Shown here in pieces: positions 1 through 7,294 of a stretch of DNA of 10,845 nt. Position 1 is the first letter of the stretch; the number at the start of each line of letters is the position of its first letter. The DNA lies in assembly GCA_937892315.1 (NCBI GenBank), contig CALAVF010000154.1, positions 1-10,845 of the forward strand, in the 5' to 3' direction. The notes beneath the pieces are model-generated. The model saw nothing but the letters and a program-made list of their open reading frames with translations, was not told the DNA's origin and did not search any database. The stretch is from an uncultured Prevotellaceae bacterium (lineage in GTDB: Bacteria; Bacteroidota; Bacteroidia; Bacteroidales; Bacteroidaceae). The translations under genes and the position numbers were made by a program.

Positions 1-45
1 GAGCAAGTCATCGAATTGGCGAAACAGAGTTTGGCAGAAAAATAA
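1..45 (+). CDS. 3' end of an unidentified gene (partial)
   Basis: An open frame entering from the left edge reads EQVIELAKQSLAEK and ends at TAA (43-45). Only 14 codons are present, so the product cannot be identified; the piece looks like an amphipathic C-terminal helix. The gap to the next ATG is 14 nt with no room for a promoter, so this gene and the Nudix gene are probably co-transcribed. The missing upstream gene would be the best clue to the Nudix protein's role. Confidence 0.55.
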   Translation, partial: EQVIELAKQSLAEK

Positions 46-59
46 TATCCTCTGAGTTC

Positions 60-596
60 ATGGAAGAAAAGAAATATTGTTACAAGTATCCGCATCCGAA
101 TGTGACGACGGATTGTGTGATTTTCGGTTTTGACGGCACGGGATTGCGTGTGCTGCTGGTGGAACGGGCGTTTGAGCCCTGCAAGGGGAAGTGGGCGTTT
201 CCGGGCGGATTCCTTGAGATGGAGGAGTCGGCTGAAGAGGGGGCGAAGCGTGAGTTGATGGAGGAGACAGGCTTGAAGACGGCGAAGGTGAGGCAGTTTC
301 ATGCGTTCTCCGACCCGCATCGCGACCCGAGGGAACGGGTGCTGACCATTGCCTATTATGCCTTGGTGCAAATGAGCGAAGTGAAGGGTGCGGACGATGC
401 GGCACAAGCCCGATGGTTTCCGTTGAGCGAGGTGCCGCCATTGGCTTTCGACCACGATTCGATTCTGCGGATGGCTGTAGAGGAACTGCGAAATCGCTTG
501 CGTTTTGAACTGCTCGATTTCGATTTGCTGCCGGAGACGTGGACGGTGAAGGAGTTGCGGCAGGTGTATGCTTCCCTCGCAGAGTTTTTAAAATGA
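60..596 (+). CDS. Nudix hydrolase / NrtR-AraR-like protein with a truncated C-terminus
   Basis: 178 aa. Nudix proteins hydrolyse nucleoside diphosphates linked to another group; a Bacteroidetes branch (NrtR/AraR-like) joins the Nudix fold to a winged helix and represses sugar or NAD genes. The Nudix box is perfect: G50, E56, R64-E65, E68-E69, G71 (GX5EX7REUXEEXGU), so catalysis is plausible. The N-terminal KYPHPNVTTDCVIFGF and the stretch IPPLAFDHD-like at about 125-133 match what I recall of the Bacteroidetes group. Residues 147-170 (LLPETWTVKELRQVY) resemble the linker and first helix of the regulator winged helix, but the protein stops eight residues later, where full-length members continue for about 45-50 more. 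The stop codon TGA lies in the first unit of a heptad repeat. It is therefore either a hydrolase with a vestigial tail or a degraded regulator. It is convergent with rubrerythrin. Confidence 0.85.
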   Translation: MEEKKYCYKYPHPNVTTDCVIFGFDGTGLRVLLVERAFEPCKGKWAFPGGFLEMEESAEEGAKRELMEETGLKTAKVRQFHAFSDPHRDPRERVLTIAYYALVQMSEVKGADDAAQARWFPLSEVPPLAFDHDSILRMAVEELRNRLRFELLDFDLLPETWTVKELRQVYASLAEFLK

Positions 597-622
597 AGAA
601 TGAAGAGTGAAGAATGAAGAAT
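592..622 (+). repeat. Heptad repeat array, left arm of a perfect 31-bp inverted repeat
   Basis: Four tandem 7-nt units, AATGAAG, AATGAAG, AGTGAAG, AATGAAG (592-619), followed by AAT. The Nudix stop codon (594-596) is the TGA of the first unit. The whole 31 nt is perfectly complementary to 659-689, and the variant AGTGAAG unit pairs in register with its counterpart. On the + strand, TGA recurs every 7 nt and so falls in all three frames. Confidence 0.9.
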
Positions 623-658
623 TAAAAAGTTGAGGTGTTTGTTAACACACCGCATGGT

Positions 659-696
659 ATTCTTCATTCTTCACTCTTCATTCTTCATTCTTCATT
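659..696 (-). repeat. Heptad repeat array, right arm, in rubrerythrin sense orientation
   Basis: Read on the minus strand from 696 down to 659 it is five heptads, AATGAAG three times, AGTGAAG, AATGAAG, then AAT. It begins five bases after the rubrerythrin stop codon (702-704), separated by an A tract. Each of the two convergent genes thus has a sense-oriented TGA-containing array at its 3' end, and together they form the inverted repeat. I see no target-site duplication around the pair. Confidence 0.88.
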
Positions 697-701
697 TTTT
701 T

Positions 702-1241
702 TCAGTAGTTTTCTTTCTTTACTTCGAAGTATGCCTGTGGGTGGTTGCAGACGGGGCAAACTTCGGGGGCTTGCTTGCCTATGTGGATGTGTCCGCAGTT
801 GCGGCACTGCCAGATGGTGTCGCCGTCGCGTGAGAATACGATGCCCTGTTCGATGTTCTGGAGCAGTTTCTTGTACTTTTCTTCATGCACCTTCTCGATG
901 GCGGCAACACCTTCGAAGAGGGTGGCGATGTCGTCAAAACCTTCCTCGCGGGCTTCCTTCGCCATGCGTGGGTACATGTCGGTCCATTCGTCGTTTTCGC
1001 CCTGTGCGGCATCTTTCAGATTCTCCAGTGTGGAGCCGATGCTGTGGATGAGTTTGAACCAGAGTTTGGCATGTTCTTTCTCTTGGTTGGCAGTTTCGGT
1101 GAAGAGTTCCGAAATCTGCTCAAAGCCTTCCTTCTTGGCCTTGGAGGCATAGTAGGTGTACTTGTTTCTTGCTTGTGATTCGCCGGCGAACGCTTCCCAG
1201 AGGTTCGCTTCGGTCTTGCTGCCTTTTAGTTCTTTAGCCAT
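702..1241 (-). CDS. rbr: Rubrerythrin
   Basis: 179 aa, cytoplasmic diiron protein that reduces hydrogen peroxide to water, protecting anaerobes from oxidative stress; electrons reach the diiron site through its rubredoxin-like FeS4 centre. The N-terminal ferritin-like bundle has the expected ligands E21, E54-x2-H57, E82, E85 and E116-x2-H119. The C-terminal rubredoxin domain has C146-x2-C149 and C162-x2-C165. The length and domain order (erythrin then rubredoxin) are those of classical rubrerythrin, with nothing missing. The ATG at 1241 gives the standard N-terminus MAKELKGSKTEANL. It is a single gene with its own promoter about 40 nt upstream, divergent from the GH43 gene and convergent with the Nudix gene. 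I see no recognisable PerR or OxyR operator. Confidence 0.96.
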   Translation of the reverse strand: MAKELKGSKTEANLWEAFAGESQARNKYTYYASKAKKEGFEQISELFTETANQEKEHAKLWFKLIHSIGSTLENLKDAAQGENDEWTDMYPRMAKEAREEGFDDIATLFEGVAAIEKVHEEKYKKLLQNIEQGIVFSRDGDTIWQCRNCGHIHIGKQAPEVCPVCNHPQAYFEVKKENY

Positions 1242-1282
1242 GGTCGTGTTGTAGAATTACGGTTAATAAAATGTTGCTGGGT

Positions 1283-1291
1283 GCAAAGATA
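1283..1291 (-). promoter_or_regulatory. Bacteroidetes-type -7 box for rubrerythrin
   Basis: On the minus strand the sequence is TATCTTTGC, an exact match to the Bacteroidetes -7 consensus TAnnTTTGC. It lies 41 nt upstream of the rubrerythrin ATG, giving a leader of roughly 35 nt. I do not see a good TTTG -33 box at the expected distance. Confidence 0.65.
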
Positions 1292-1368
1292 CTATAAATT
1301 TTGTGATGGAGGATTGAAAAAGTGAAAAAAATGTATCATGAATGAAAAAGAGTTGGGAGAAATCGCCT

Positions 1369-1377
1369 TACCTTTGC
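1369..1377 (+). promoter_or_regulatory. Bacteroidetes-type -7 box for the GH43 gene
   Basis: TACCTTTGC matches the TAnnTTTGC consensus exactly. It lies 26 nt upstream of the ATG at 1404 and downstream of an earlier in-frame ATG at 1338, so it also decides the start codon. The nearest upstream TTG (1353-1355) is only 13 nt away, too close for a standard -33 element. The leader is A-rich without a Shine-Dalgarno motif, as usual in this phylum. Confidence 0.68.
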
Positions 1378-1403
1378 AAAAAGAAAAACCAAAACTGTTT
1401 TTT

Positions 1404-4247
1404 ATGAAGAACAAAAATCTAAGAAAAATGTTGGCGGCGGGCGTGATGGCGACGCTGCCGCTGAGTGTGATGGCTCAGAATCCGTTTGTACAAACGTGGT
1501 GTACGAGCGACCCGGCTCCGATGGTGCATGGCGACCGCATTTATGTCTATACAGGGCACGATGAGGATCATGCCGATTTCTTCTGGATGCAAGAGTGGCG
1601 TGTGTATAGTTCTGCCGACATGGTGAACTGGACCGACCACGGCAGCCCGTTGGCGTTGGAGAGTTTCAGTTGGGCAGACGATCGTGCGTGGGCGGCTCAG
1701 ACCATCGAGCGGAACGGCAAGTTCTATTGGTACATCTGTGCCCACTCCCGTCTTTCGAACGGTATGGCAATTGGCGTGGCGGTGGCTGATTCGCCCACAG
1801 GCCCGTTCCGCGATGCCATCGGCAAGCCGCTGTATGAGAATGGCAGTAGGGACCACATCGACCCCACGGTGATGATTGACGACGACGGGCAGGCATGGCT
1901 CTATTGGGGCAATCCGCGTGTGTATTGTGTGAAACTGAACGAGGATATGGTGAGCCTCGATGGTGAAGTGTTCAATCTGGAGATGACAGAAGAGGGCTTT
2001 GGTGCTCCCGACATGGCGAAGCGAGAGAAGGGCGTGAAGTATAAGGATATGTACACGGAAGGGCCTTGGATTATGAAGAAGCCACAGATGGGTGCAACCA
2101 AGAAGTTCATCAAAAAAGGCTATTATTTGTTGTATGCGGCAGGTGGTGTGCCAGAGCACATTGCTTATTCTGAGGCTCCGACTCCTACGGGTCCTTGGAC
2201 TTACAAGGGAACAATTATGCCAGAGGGTGGCACGGGCTCTTTCACCAACCACTGCGGCTATGAGCGTTTCAAAGGGCATGACTATTTCTTCTATCACACG
2301 GGCAAACTGCCTGGTGGTGGTGGCTTCGGCCGTAGCGTGGCGGTGGAGGAGTTTCAATTCAATGCCGACGGCACGTTCCCGACCATCCTTCCGACGGACG
2401 AGGGCGGGAAGCCTGTGGGCACGCTGAATCCCTACGAACGTGTGGAGGCCGAGACGATGGCTTTCTCGCGGGGTGTGAAGAGCGAATGGAACGACGAGAC
2501 GGGTGTCTATGTCTCTGAAACGCACGAGGGTGACTACATCAAGTTGCAGGCGGTCGATTTCGGCAAGAAAGTGCCTCGTACTTTCACTGCCTGCGTGGCA
2601 TCTGCCCTGCGAGGTGGTAGCATCGATGTGCGTATCGACAGTCTTGAAGGCAAACTCATCGCCCGTCTCGAAGTGGGACACACAGGCGGCTGGGAGAAGT
2701 GGCAGGAAGTGGTGACAGACCTCTTCACTCCCGTGGCGGGTGTACACGACCTCTATTTTGTCTTCCACGGTCGCAAAGGTGTGAAGTTGATGAATTTTGA
2801 TTGGTGGAAGTTCCGTGGCATCGAGGAGTGCAACATGCCGCTCTTCACTACGAAGTACACGGCAGACCCGTCGCCACTGGTGGTGGGCGACACGCTCTTC
2901 CTCTACACCTCTCATGATGCCCATCCCGAGGACATCCCCGACGAGAATGAGAAAAATTCCGCAGGCTTCTTCATGTACGACTGGCTGCTATGGTCAACCA
3001 CCGACATGGTGAACTGGACGGAGCACGGGGCTGTGGCTTCGATTCGCGACTTTGAATGGCGTAGCCGCGACAATGGTGCTTGGGCTATCCAGACCATCGA
3101 ACACAACGGCAAGTTCTACCTCTATGCCCCTCTGCACGGACATGGCATCGGTGTGCTTATGGCAGACTCTCCTTACGGCCCCTTCAAAGACCCACTCGGC
3201 AAGCCGCTGGTGTGGCAACAGGAGCATTGGGACGATATTGACCCCTCTGTGTTCATCGATGATGACGGGCAGGCTTGGATGTTCTGGGGCAATCCTCATG
3301 CCTATTGCGTGAAACTGAACGAGGATATGATTTCCACCAACGGCGACATCTACGTGCTGAATCAGGAGGACGGCATGATGCGCCCTGTGGGAGAGGAAGG
3401 CTCGAAGATCAACCTCCGTGTGTCTTGGCAGGAGAAAGCCAACTGGGCTATGCAGCACTATCAGGAGGGGCCTTGGTTCTACAAGCGTGACGGGCATTAT
3501 TATATGGCATTCGCCAGCACGTGCTGCCCCGAGGCGTTGGGTTATGCGATGAGCGACAGCCCTCTGGGACCGTGGAAAGAAATGGGCTACATCATGCGTC
3601 CGACGGAGCGTGACCGTGGCAACCACCCGGGCATCTGCGACTATGGCGGCAAGAGTTATGTGTTTGGTCAGAACTACGACATCATGCACATATCCACCCT
3701 TCAGCACCACGAGCGTCGTTCGGTGAGCGGTACGGAAATCACCTACGACGCCGATGGCACCATTCAGGAAGTGCCCTACTGGCTCGACCAAGAGCCTATC
3801 GGACAACTACACACGTTGAATCCTTTCCGTCGTGTGGAGGCAGAAACGATGGCTTGGGGCTATGGTTTGAAGACCAGCAAGGTGGGTATTAAGAACACGG
3901 GCGTGGTGACTGAGATGCCTACTTCCACTGGACGCAAGAATCTGTATGTGACGGACATCGACGAGGGGGAATACATCCGCATCAAAGGGGTGGATTTCGG
4001 TTCGACGGGAGCGAAGAAGTTCCTCGCTGGCGTGGCATCAGAAAAGGGTAGTGGAGTGATTGAACTTCGTATTGACGGCATCGAAGGCAAAACCATCGGC
4101 AAGGTGACGGTGAAGGCGACAGGATCCGACGAGAAGTTTAGCACTGTGAGCGGAAAAGTGGAGAAGGTGACAGGTGTTCACGACCTCTACTTGCACTTCA
4201 CCCAACTGAACGGCACCTTCAATTTCGACTGGTGGCAGTTTGAATGA
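1404..4247 (+). CDS. Secreted double glycoside hydrolase, GH43-CBM6-GH43-CBM6 (arabinofuranosidase/xylosidase type)
   Basis: 947 aa. GH43 enzymes are inverting beta-propeller hydrolases, commonly alpha-L-arabinofuranosidases or beta-xylosidases acting on arabinoxylan side chains or oligosaccharides; CBM6 binds such glycans. Signal peptide about 1-24 (KNKNLRK, hydrophobic core, SVMA/QN); no lipobox cysteine and no type IX secretion tail, so probably periplasmic. GH43-A, about 29-335: D36 (TSDPAP), D153 (IDPTV), E219 (YTEGPW). CBM6-A, about 341-471, ends NFDWWKF. GH43-B, about 480-800: D488 (TADPSP), D613 (IDPSV), E688 (YQEGPW). CBM6-B, about 805-947, ends NFDWWQFE. Both catalytic triads are intact, so both halves may be active, perhaps on different linkages. 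An ATG at 1338 is in frame but would include the promoter and hide the signal peptide, so 1404 is preferred. The sequences recall GH43 subfamily 1; subfamily and exact specificity are uncertain. It is a lone gene with no SusC/SusD nearby. Confidence 0.92.
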   Translation: MKNKNLRKMLAAGVMATLPLSVMAQNPFVQTWCTSDPAPMVHGDRIYVYTGHDEDHADFFWMQEWRVYSSADMVNWTDHGSPLALESFSWADDRAWAAQTIERNGKFYWYICAHSRLSNGMAIGVAVADSPTGPFRDAIGKPLYENGSRDHIDPTVMIDDDGQAWLYWGNPRVYCVKLNEDMVSLDGEVFNLEMTEEGFGAPDMAKREKGVKYKDMYTEGPWIMKKPQMGATKKFIKKGYYLLYAAGGVPEHIAYSEAPTPTGPWTYKGTIMPEGGTGSFTNHCGYERFKGHDYFFYHTGKLPGGGGFGRSVAVEEFQFNADGTFPTILPTDEGGKPVGTLNPYERVEAETMAFSRGVKSEWNDETGVYVSETHEGDYIKLQAVDFGKKVPRTFTACVASALRGGSIDVRIDSLEGKLIARLEVGHTGGWEKWQEVVTDLFTPVAGVHDLYFVFHGRKGVKLMNFDWWKFRGIEECNMPLFTTKYTADPSPLVVGDTLFLYTSHDAHPEDIPDENEKNSAGFFMYDWLLWSTTDMVNWTEHGAVASIRDFEWRSRDNGAWAIQTIEHNGKFYLYAPLHGHGIGVLMADSPYGPFKDPLGKPLVWQQEHWDDIDPSVFIDDDGQAWMFWGNPHAYCVKLNEDMISTNGDIYVLNQEDGMMRPVGEEGSKINLRVSWQEKANWAMQHYQEGPWFYKRDGHYYMAFASTCCPEALGYAMSDSPLGPWKEMGYIMRPTERDRGNHPGICDYGGKSYVFGQNYDIMHISTLQHHERRSVSGTEITYDADGTIQEVPYWLDQEPIGQLHTLNPFRRVEAETMAWGYGLKTSKVGIKNTGVVTEMPTSTGRKNLYVTDIDEGEYIRIKGVDFGSTGAKKFLAGVASEKGSGVIELRIDGIEGKTIGKVTVKATGSDEKFSTVSGKVEKVTGVHDLYLHFTQLNGTFNFDWWQFE

Positions 4248-4269
4248 AAAATGAAGAGGAAGAGTGAAG
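4243..4269 (+). repeat. Degenerate heptad repeat array at the GH43 stop codon
   Basis: Units AATGAAA, AATGAAG, AGGAAG (one base short) and AGTGAAG. They resemble the array after the Nudix gene, including the AGTGAAG variant as a late unit. The GH43 stop codon (4245-4247) is the TGA of the first unit. The rest of the convergent gap to the HAD gene (4270-4306) shows only weak pairing (GTCG/CGAC at 4302-4314) and no strong terminator. Confidence 0.7.
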
Positions 4270-4306
4270 AACCTTTAGATCGACGAAGTCAATACGATGC
4301 GGTCGG

Positions 4307-5017
4307 TTAGCGACGACTGAGCACCGTTTCTATTTCATCCTCCCAATTCCTATTCGGCAAGGCAACCACCTTGCCGTTTTTTGTTTTTGAGATGTCTGCA
4401 TGGATGGTGTGGAAACCGAGTGTTGCGGCCGCTTCCACGTTGGGTGTAGAGTCATCGATGAACAGGCATTCGTCTGCCTTGGCACCGATGTCTTTCAACA
4501 CCTCCAGATAGATTTCGTCGTTGGGCTTGGCAAGGTGCATCTCTTGGGATAGAAAGACACGGTGGAAGTATTTGTCCACCTCGGTCTGTCCGCCGAAACA
4601 ACGCTCCTTGATGTCCTGCCAATGGGCATCGTTGGTGTTGGACAGCATGAAGATTCGGTAGCCTCTCTGTCGGAGTTCCAACACTTTGTCCAGACGATGC
4701 TGCGGAATGCCGATGCAACAGGTGTTCCAGGCATCGAGCACCTGCTGATAAGTGGTGCCTGGGCGACACAACTGCTGGATGCCGCCGATGAAGTCGTTGG
4801 TGCTGATGCCGCCCACCTGATAGAGATGTGTCACTCCTGTGGCGACGATGCCTTCGCCCATCACGGCTGCCTTCTGGTGAGCCACCGCCGCTGTAGGAAG
4901 GGTGGGGGTGGAAAGGCTGTCAAGACTGACGCCTAATGCCTGCACGCTTCTCATACAGTGGATGAGGTCGATGTCGAGCAGAACTCCACCAAGGTCAAAA
5001 ATAATGTTCTTAATCAT
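4307..5017 (-). CDS. HAD-superfamily phosphatase, YihX-like subclass
   Basis: 236 aa cytoplasmic hydrolase of the haloacid dehalogenase superfamily, likely acting on a small phosphorylated metabolite; the substrate cannot be told. Motif I is IFDLGGVLLD with nucleophile D8; the usual second Asp is Gly (G10), as in the DLGNV motif of the glucose-1-phosphatase YihX. Motif II is S126 in MLSNTND, motif III is K164 in LAKPNDEIY, motif IV is D188-D189 in FIDDSTPN. The cap region (about 16-95) appears longer than in the close relatives I recall, with an extra stretch near 37-70. It is the last gene of the rmuC-mscS-HAD operon; its ATG overlaps the end of mscS by 8 nt (ATGATTAA), indicating translational coupling. 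A housekeeping or damage-clean-up role is inference. Confidence 0.88.
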   Translation of the reverse strand: MIKNIIFDLGGVLLDIDLIHCMRSVQALGVSLDSLSTPTLPTAAVAHQKAAVMGEGIVATGVTHLYQVGGISTNDFIGGIQQLCRPGTTYQQVLDAWNTCCIGIPQHRLDKVLELRQRGYRIFMLSNTNDAHWQDIKERCFGGQTEVDKYFHRVFLSQEMHLAKPNDEIYLEVLKDIGAKADECLFIDDSTPNVEAAATLGFHTIHADISKTKNGKVVALPNRNWEDEIETVLSRR

Positions 5018-5867
5018 TCTTTAGATGCACATCCATTTGTGGGAACGGAATCTCGATGCCCGATTCCGTCAGTTCCTTATACACTTTCTCTATTGTCTCG
5101 AACCGCACGCTCCAGTAGTTGCTCGCCTGGGTCCAGAGTCGCATCTGGAAAATGATGCTGCTCGACGACATGGTGGTCATCGGCATGACGGGGGCAAGTG
5201 CTCCTTCTTTCATGATGCGGCTGTCGGCATCGACAATGTCCTTCAGCACTTTTCTCACCTCGTCGGGGTCGGTGCCGTATGCCACCTCCACGTCGATGTC
5301 GATGCGTCGGGTTGGGGCGGAGGTGGAGTTTTTCAGACAGCTTGTGGCGAGCGGTCCATTGGGAATGATGATGATTTGGTTGTCGGGGGTAGTCAGCACC
5401 GTGTTGAAAATCTGAATTGCTTTCACCGTGCCTCCAAATCCTTGAGCCTCGATGTAATCGCCCACTTTGTAGGGCTTCAGTGCCAAAATGAGCACTCCGC
5501 CGGCAAAGTTCTGCAATGTGCCGCTCAACGCCATGCCGACCGCCATACCTGCCGAGGCGAACACCGCCAGGAATGATGTGGTGTCGATGCCCAAAATGCC
5601 GATGATGATGATGGCAAGCAAGAGGTTGAGGGAGATGGAGATGAGGCTGTTGATGAATGAAACGAGCGATGCCTCAAACTGGTGCTTCTGCGTGACGGCT
5701 CGCAGTGTCTTCACGATGTATTTGATGAGGAACCGCCCCACAAAAAAGACGATGATGGCGGTGATGATGTTCTTGCCCAGTGTGATGAGGTAGTTGACCA
5801 CCAAGTGGAGATCGATAATCGAAAGGTCAATATTGGACAGGTCTGAGACCATGTTTTGTTCTTCCAT
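5010..5867 (-). CDS. mscS: Small-conductance mechanosensitive channel (MscS family)
   Basis: 285 aa, close to E. coli MscS (286 aa). It forms a homoheptameric inner-membrane channel that opens under membrane tension and releases solutes after hypo-osmotic shock. Three membrane segments are visible: about 28-50, 68-92 and 96-128. TM3 carries the Ala/Gly-rich pore helix (GMAVGMALSGTLQNFAGG, 107-124) and runs into the conserved LKPYKVGDYIE, marking the beta domain. A PNG motif (169-171) and a C-terminal alpha/beta domain follow. The start at 5867 lies 2 nt after the rmuC stop, so the two are co-transcribed; a later Met6 is possible but less likely. It overlaps the downstream HAD gene by 8 nt. 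The family call is firm; conductance and ion selectivity cannot be judged. Confidence 0.95.
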   Translation of the reverse strand: MEEQNMVSDLSNIDLSIIDLHLVVNYLITLGKNIITAIIVFFVGRFLIKYIVKTLRAVTQKHQFEASLVSFINSLISISLNLLLAIIIIGILGIDTTSFLAVFASAGMAVGMALSGTLQNFAGGVLILALKPYKVGDYIEAQGFGGTVKAIQIFNTVLTTPDNQIIIIPNGPLATSCLKNSTSAPTRRIDIDVEVAYGTDPDEVRKVLKDIVDADSRIMKEGALAPVMPMTTMSSSSIIFQMRLWTQASNYWSVRFETIEKVYKELTESGIEIPFPQMDVHLKND

Positions 5868-5869
5868 AT

Positions 5870-7231
5870 TTATGTTTTATTTTCAATTTCTTCATCAGTC
5901 CCTTCCAGCAGGTTCTCCTCCTCTGGCGGAATCGGATATTTCACATTTTCCTTCACGCCCAGTTTCTTCAACTGGTTGGCTTTCTGCACGATGCCCATGC
6001 GGCCGTCATACTTCGCCTCCAGCGATGCACAGTCGTCGCTGGCACGTCGGATGTGCTCCTTCAGTGTGTCAAACTCCTTGATGAAGGCACCCACACGCCG
6101 CAGCAATTCTTCTGCCATGACAAACACCTGCTTCTCGTTTTCGTTTTGCAGATATTGCCGCCATGCCGCATGAATCATGGTCAGAATCGCCATTAGGTTC
6201 TGCTGTCCCGTGATGAAGATTTTCTTGTTGAACGCCTCGTTCCACAGCCCTGGTTCCGTTGCCAGAGCCAGTTGCAGTGCCCCTTCGTAGGGGATGTACA
6301 TGATGACAAAATCCACCGTTGTGCGAGGGGCTTTCACGTAGCGGCTGTACTCCTTGGCAGACAACTTCTTGAACTGCTCCCTCACGCTCTTCACCACCTC
6401 TCTTGCCAGCATCTTTCGCTGTGCTTCGTCATCCGTCTCCACATACTTGGCGTAGGCATCAATCGACATCTTGGCATCGATAATCACGTCCTCGTTGTTG
6501 GGGTAGTGTAGAATGGCGTCGGGCACCATTCTCGCTCCGCTGTCCTCGTTCAGCACCAGATTGCCGTGTTCGTCGGTGATGGTCTGTTGCAGGTCGAAGT
6601 CTCTGCCCTCCACCAGTCCTTGGCTTTCCAGCAGGTTCTTCAGCGTCATCTCGCCCCAGTTGCCCTGAATCTTGTTGCCACCCTTCATCACGTTCGTCAG
6701 GTGTGTCGCCGTCTCGTTAATTTTGGTCGTCTGCTCTGCCATCGATTTCAACTGCTCCGACAGCGATGCCGTCTGCTTTGCCGTCTCCGCATTGGTGTTG
6801 TGGATGGCTTTCTGCAGTTCGTCGATGTGTTGGCGGAGCGGATTTGTCAGCGTCTGTATCGATTCCACGTTCTGTGTCTTCAGTTTGTCTGTCGTCTGGT
6901 CGAGCACCTTAGTGGCGAGGTTCTGAAACTGCTCCTGTACCGTCTTCAACTGCTCACCGAACTGCTCCTTCATGGCACGTTGCTGTGCGTCGAACTGCTC
7001 CTGTCGAATCTTTGCCTCGCTCGACATCTGATCCTTCAGTGCCGCTTTTTCCGTCTCGCTCTGCTGACGCAACATCTGAGCCTCGCTGGCAGCCCGTTCC
7101 TGTTCGGCCTTCAACTGTTGTTGTACCAGCATCAGACTCGACTCCACATCCTTCTTCCGAGAGTTGGCGATGAGCCATCCGATAGCCACTCCAACGGCTG
7201 CTCCGACTATCATATAGATGATTTCAATCAT
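5870..7231 (-). CDS. rmuC: RmuC-family DNA recombination protein
   Basis: 453 aa, within the family's usual range. RmuC was named for limiting recombination at inverted repeats in E. coli and is predicted to be a membrane-tethered nuclease. The order seen is: an N-terminal membrane anchor (about 4-22), a long Gln/Glu-rich coiled coil (about 28-180), then a PD-(D/E)xK-like core with GNWGE (190-194), VPD (236-238) and IDAK (251-254), followed by conserved FVIMYIPYEGAL (308-319) and a helical C-terminus ending in an acidic tail. All the expected catalytic residues are present. It is the first gene of the operon with mscS and the HAD phosphatase, and has its own -7 box about 65 nt upstream. Substrate and physiological role are poorly known in this phylum. 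Confidence 0.93.
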   Translation of the reverse strand: MIEIIYMIVGAAVGVAIGWLIANSRKKDVESSLMLVQQQLKAEQERAASEAQMLRQQSETEKAALKDQMSSEAKIRQEQFDAQQRAMKEQFGEQLKTVQEQFQNLATKVLDQTTDKLKTQNVESIQTLTNPLRQHIDELQKAIHNTNAETAKQTASLSEQLKSMAEQTTKINETATHLTNVMKGGNKIQGNWGEMTLKNLLESQGLVEGRDFDLQQTITDEHGNLVLNEDSGARMVPDAILHYPNNEDVIIDAKMSIDAYAKYVETDDEAQRKMLAREVVKSVREQFKKLSAKEYSRYVKAPRTTVDFVIMYIPYEGALQLALATEPGLWNEAFNKKIFITGQQNLMAILTMIHAAWRQYLQNENEKQVFVMAEELLRRVGAFIKEFDTLKEHIRRASDDCASLEAKYDGRMGIVQKANQLKKLGVKENVKYPIPPEEENLLEGTDEEIENKT

Positions 7232-7294
7232 AAATCCAAACCGATGATTATTCTCTTAAAGTGTCAAAATAAATCCCCATGCCGAGGATTGACT

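Larger units (their letters stand above)
592..702. terminator. Probable bidirectional terminator between convergent genes
   Basis: The two 31-nt arms (592-622 and 659-689) can form an uninterrupted stem with a 36-nt loop. The loop holds a further small stem (GGTGT/ACACC) around a GTTAAC palindrome. On the + strand the stem is followed, after one extra heptad, by eight T residues (695-702). On the - strand the trailing tract is weaker (TTTAAAAA). It lies between two converging genes, which suits bidirectional termination. This is inferred from structure alone. Confidence 0.6.

Noticed and set aside
592..696. CRISPR array or MITE at the repeated sequence
   Set aside because: The units are 7 nt, contiguous and without spacers. 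No target-site duplication or separate terminal inverted repeat flanks the pair, and similar arrays occur at other gene ends.
1419..3806. Long open frames on the minus strand (1419-2924 and 2994-3806) opposite the GH43 gene
   Set aside because: They lie within a well-supported enzyme gene, show no recognisable domain, are rich in His, Arg and Thr as expected of antisense shadows, and break at the module boundary.
1404..4247. Polysaccharide utilisation locus
   Set aside because: No SusC/SusD pair, sensor or additional CAZyme is visible; one hydrolase is not enough.
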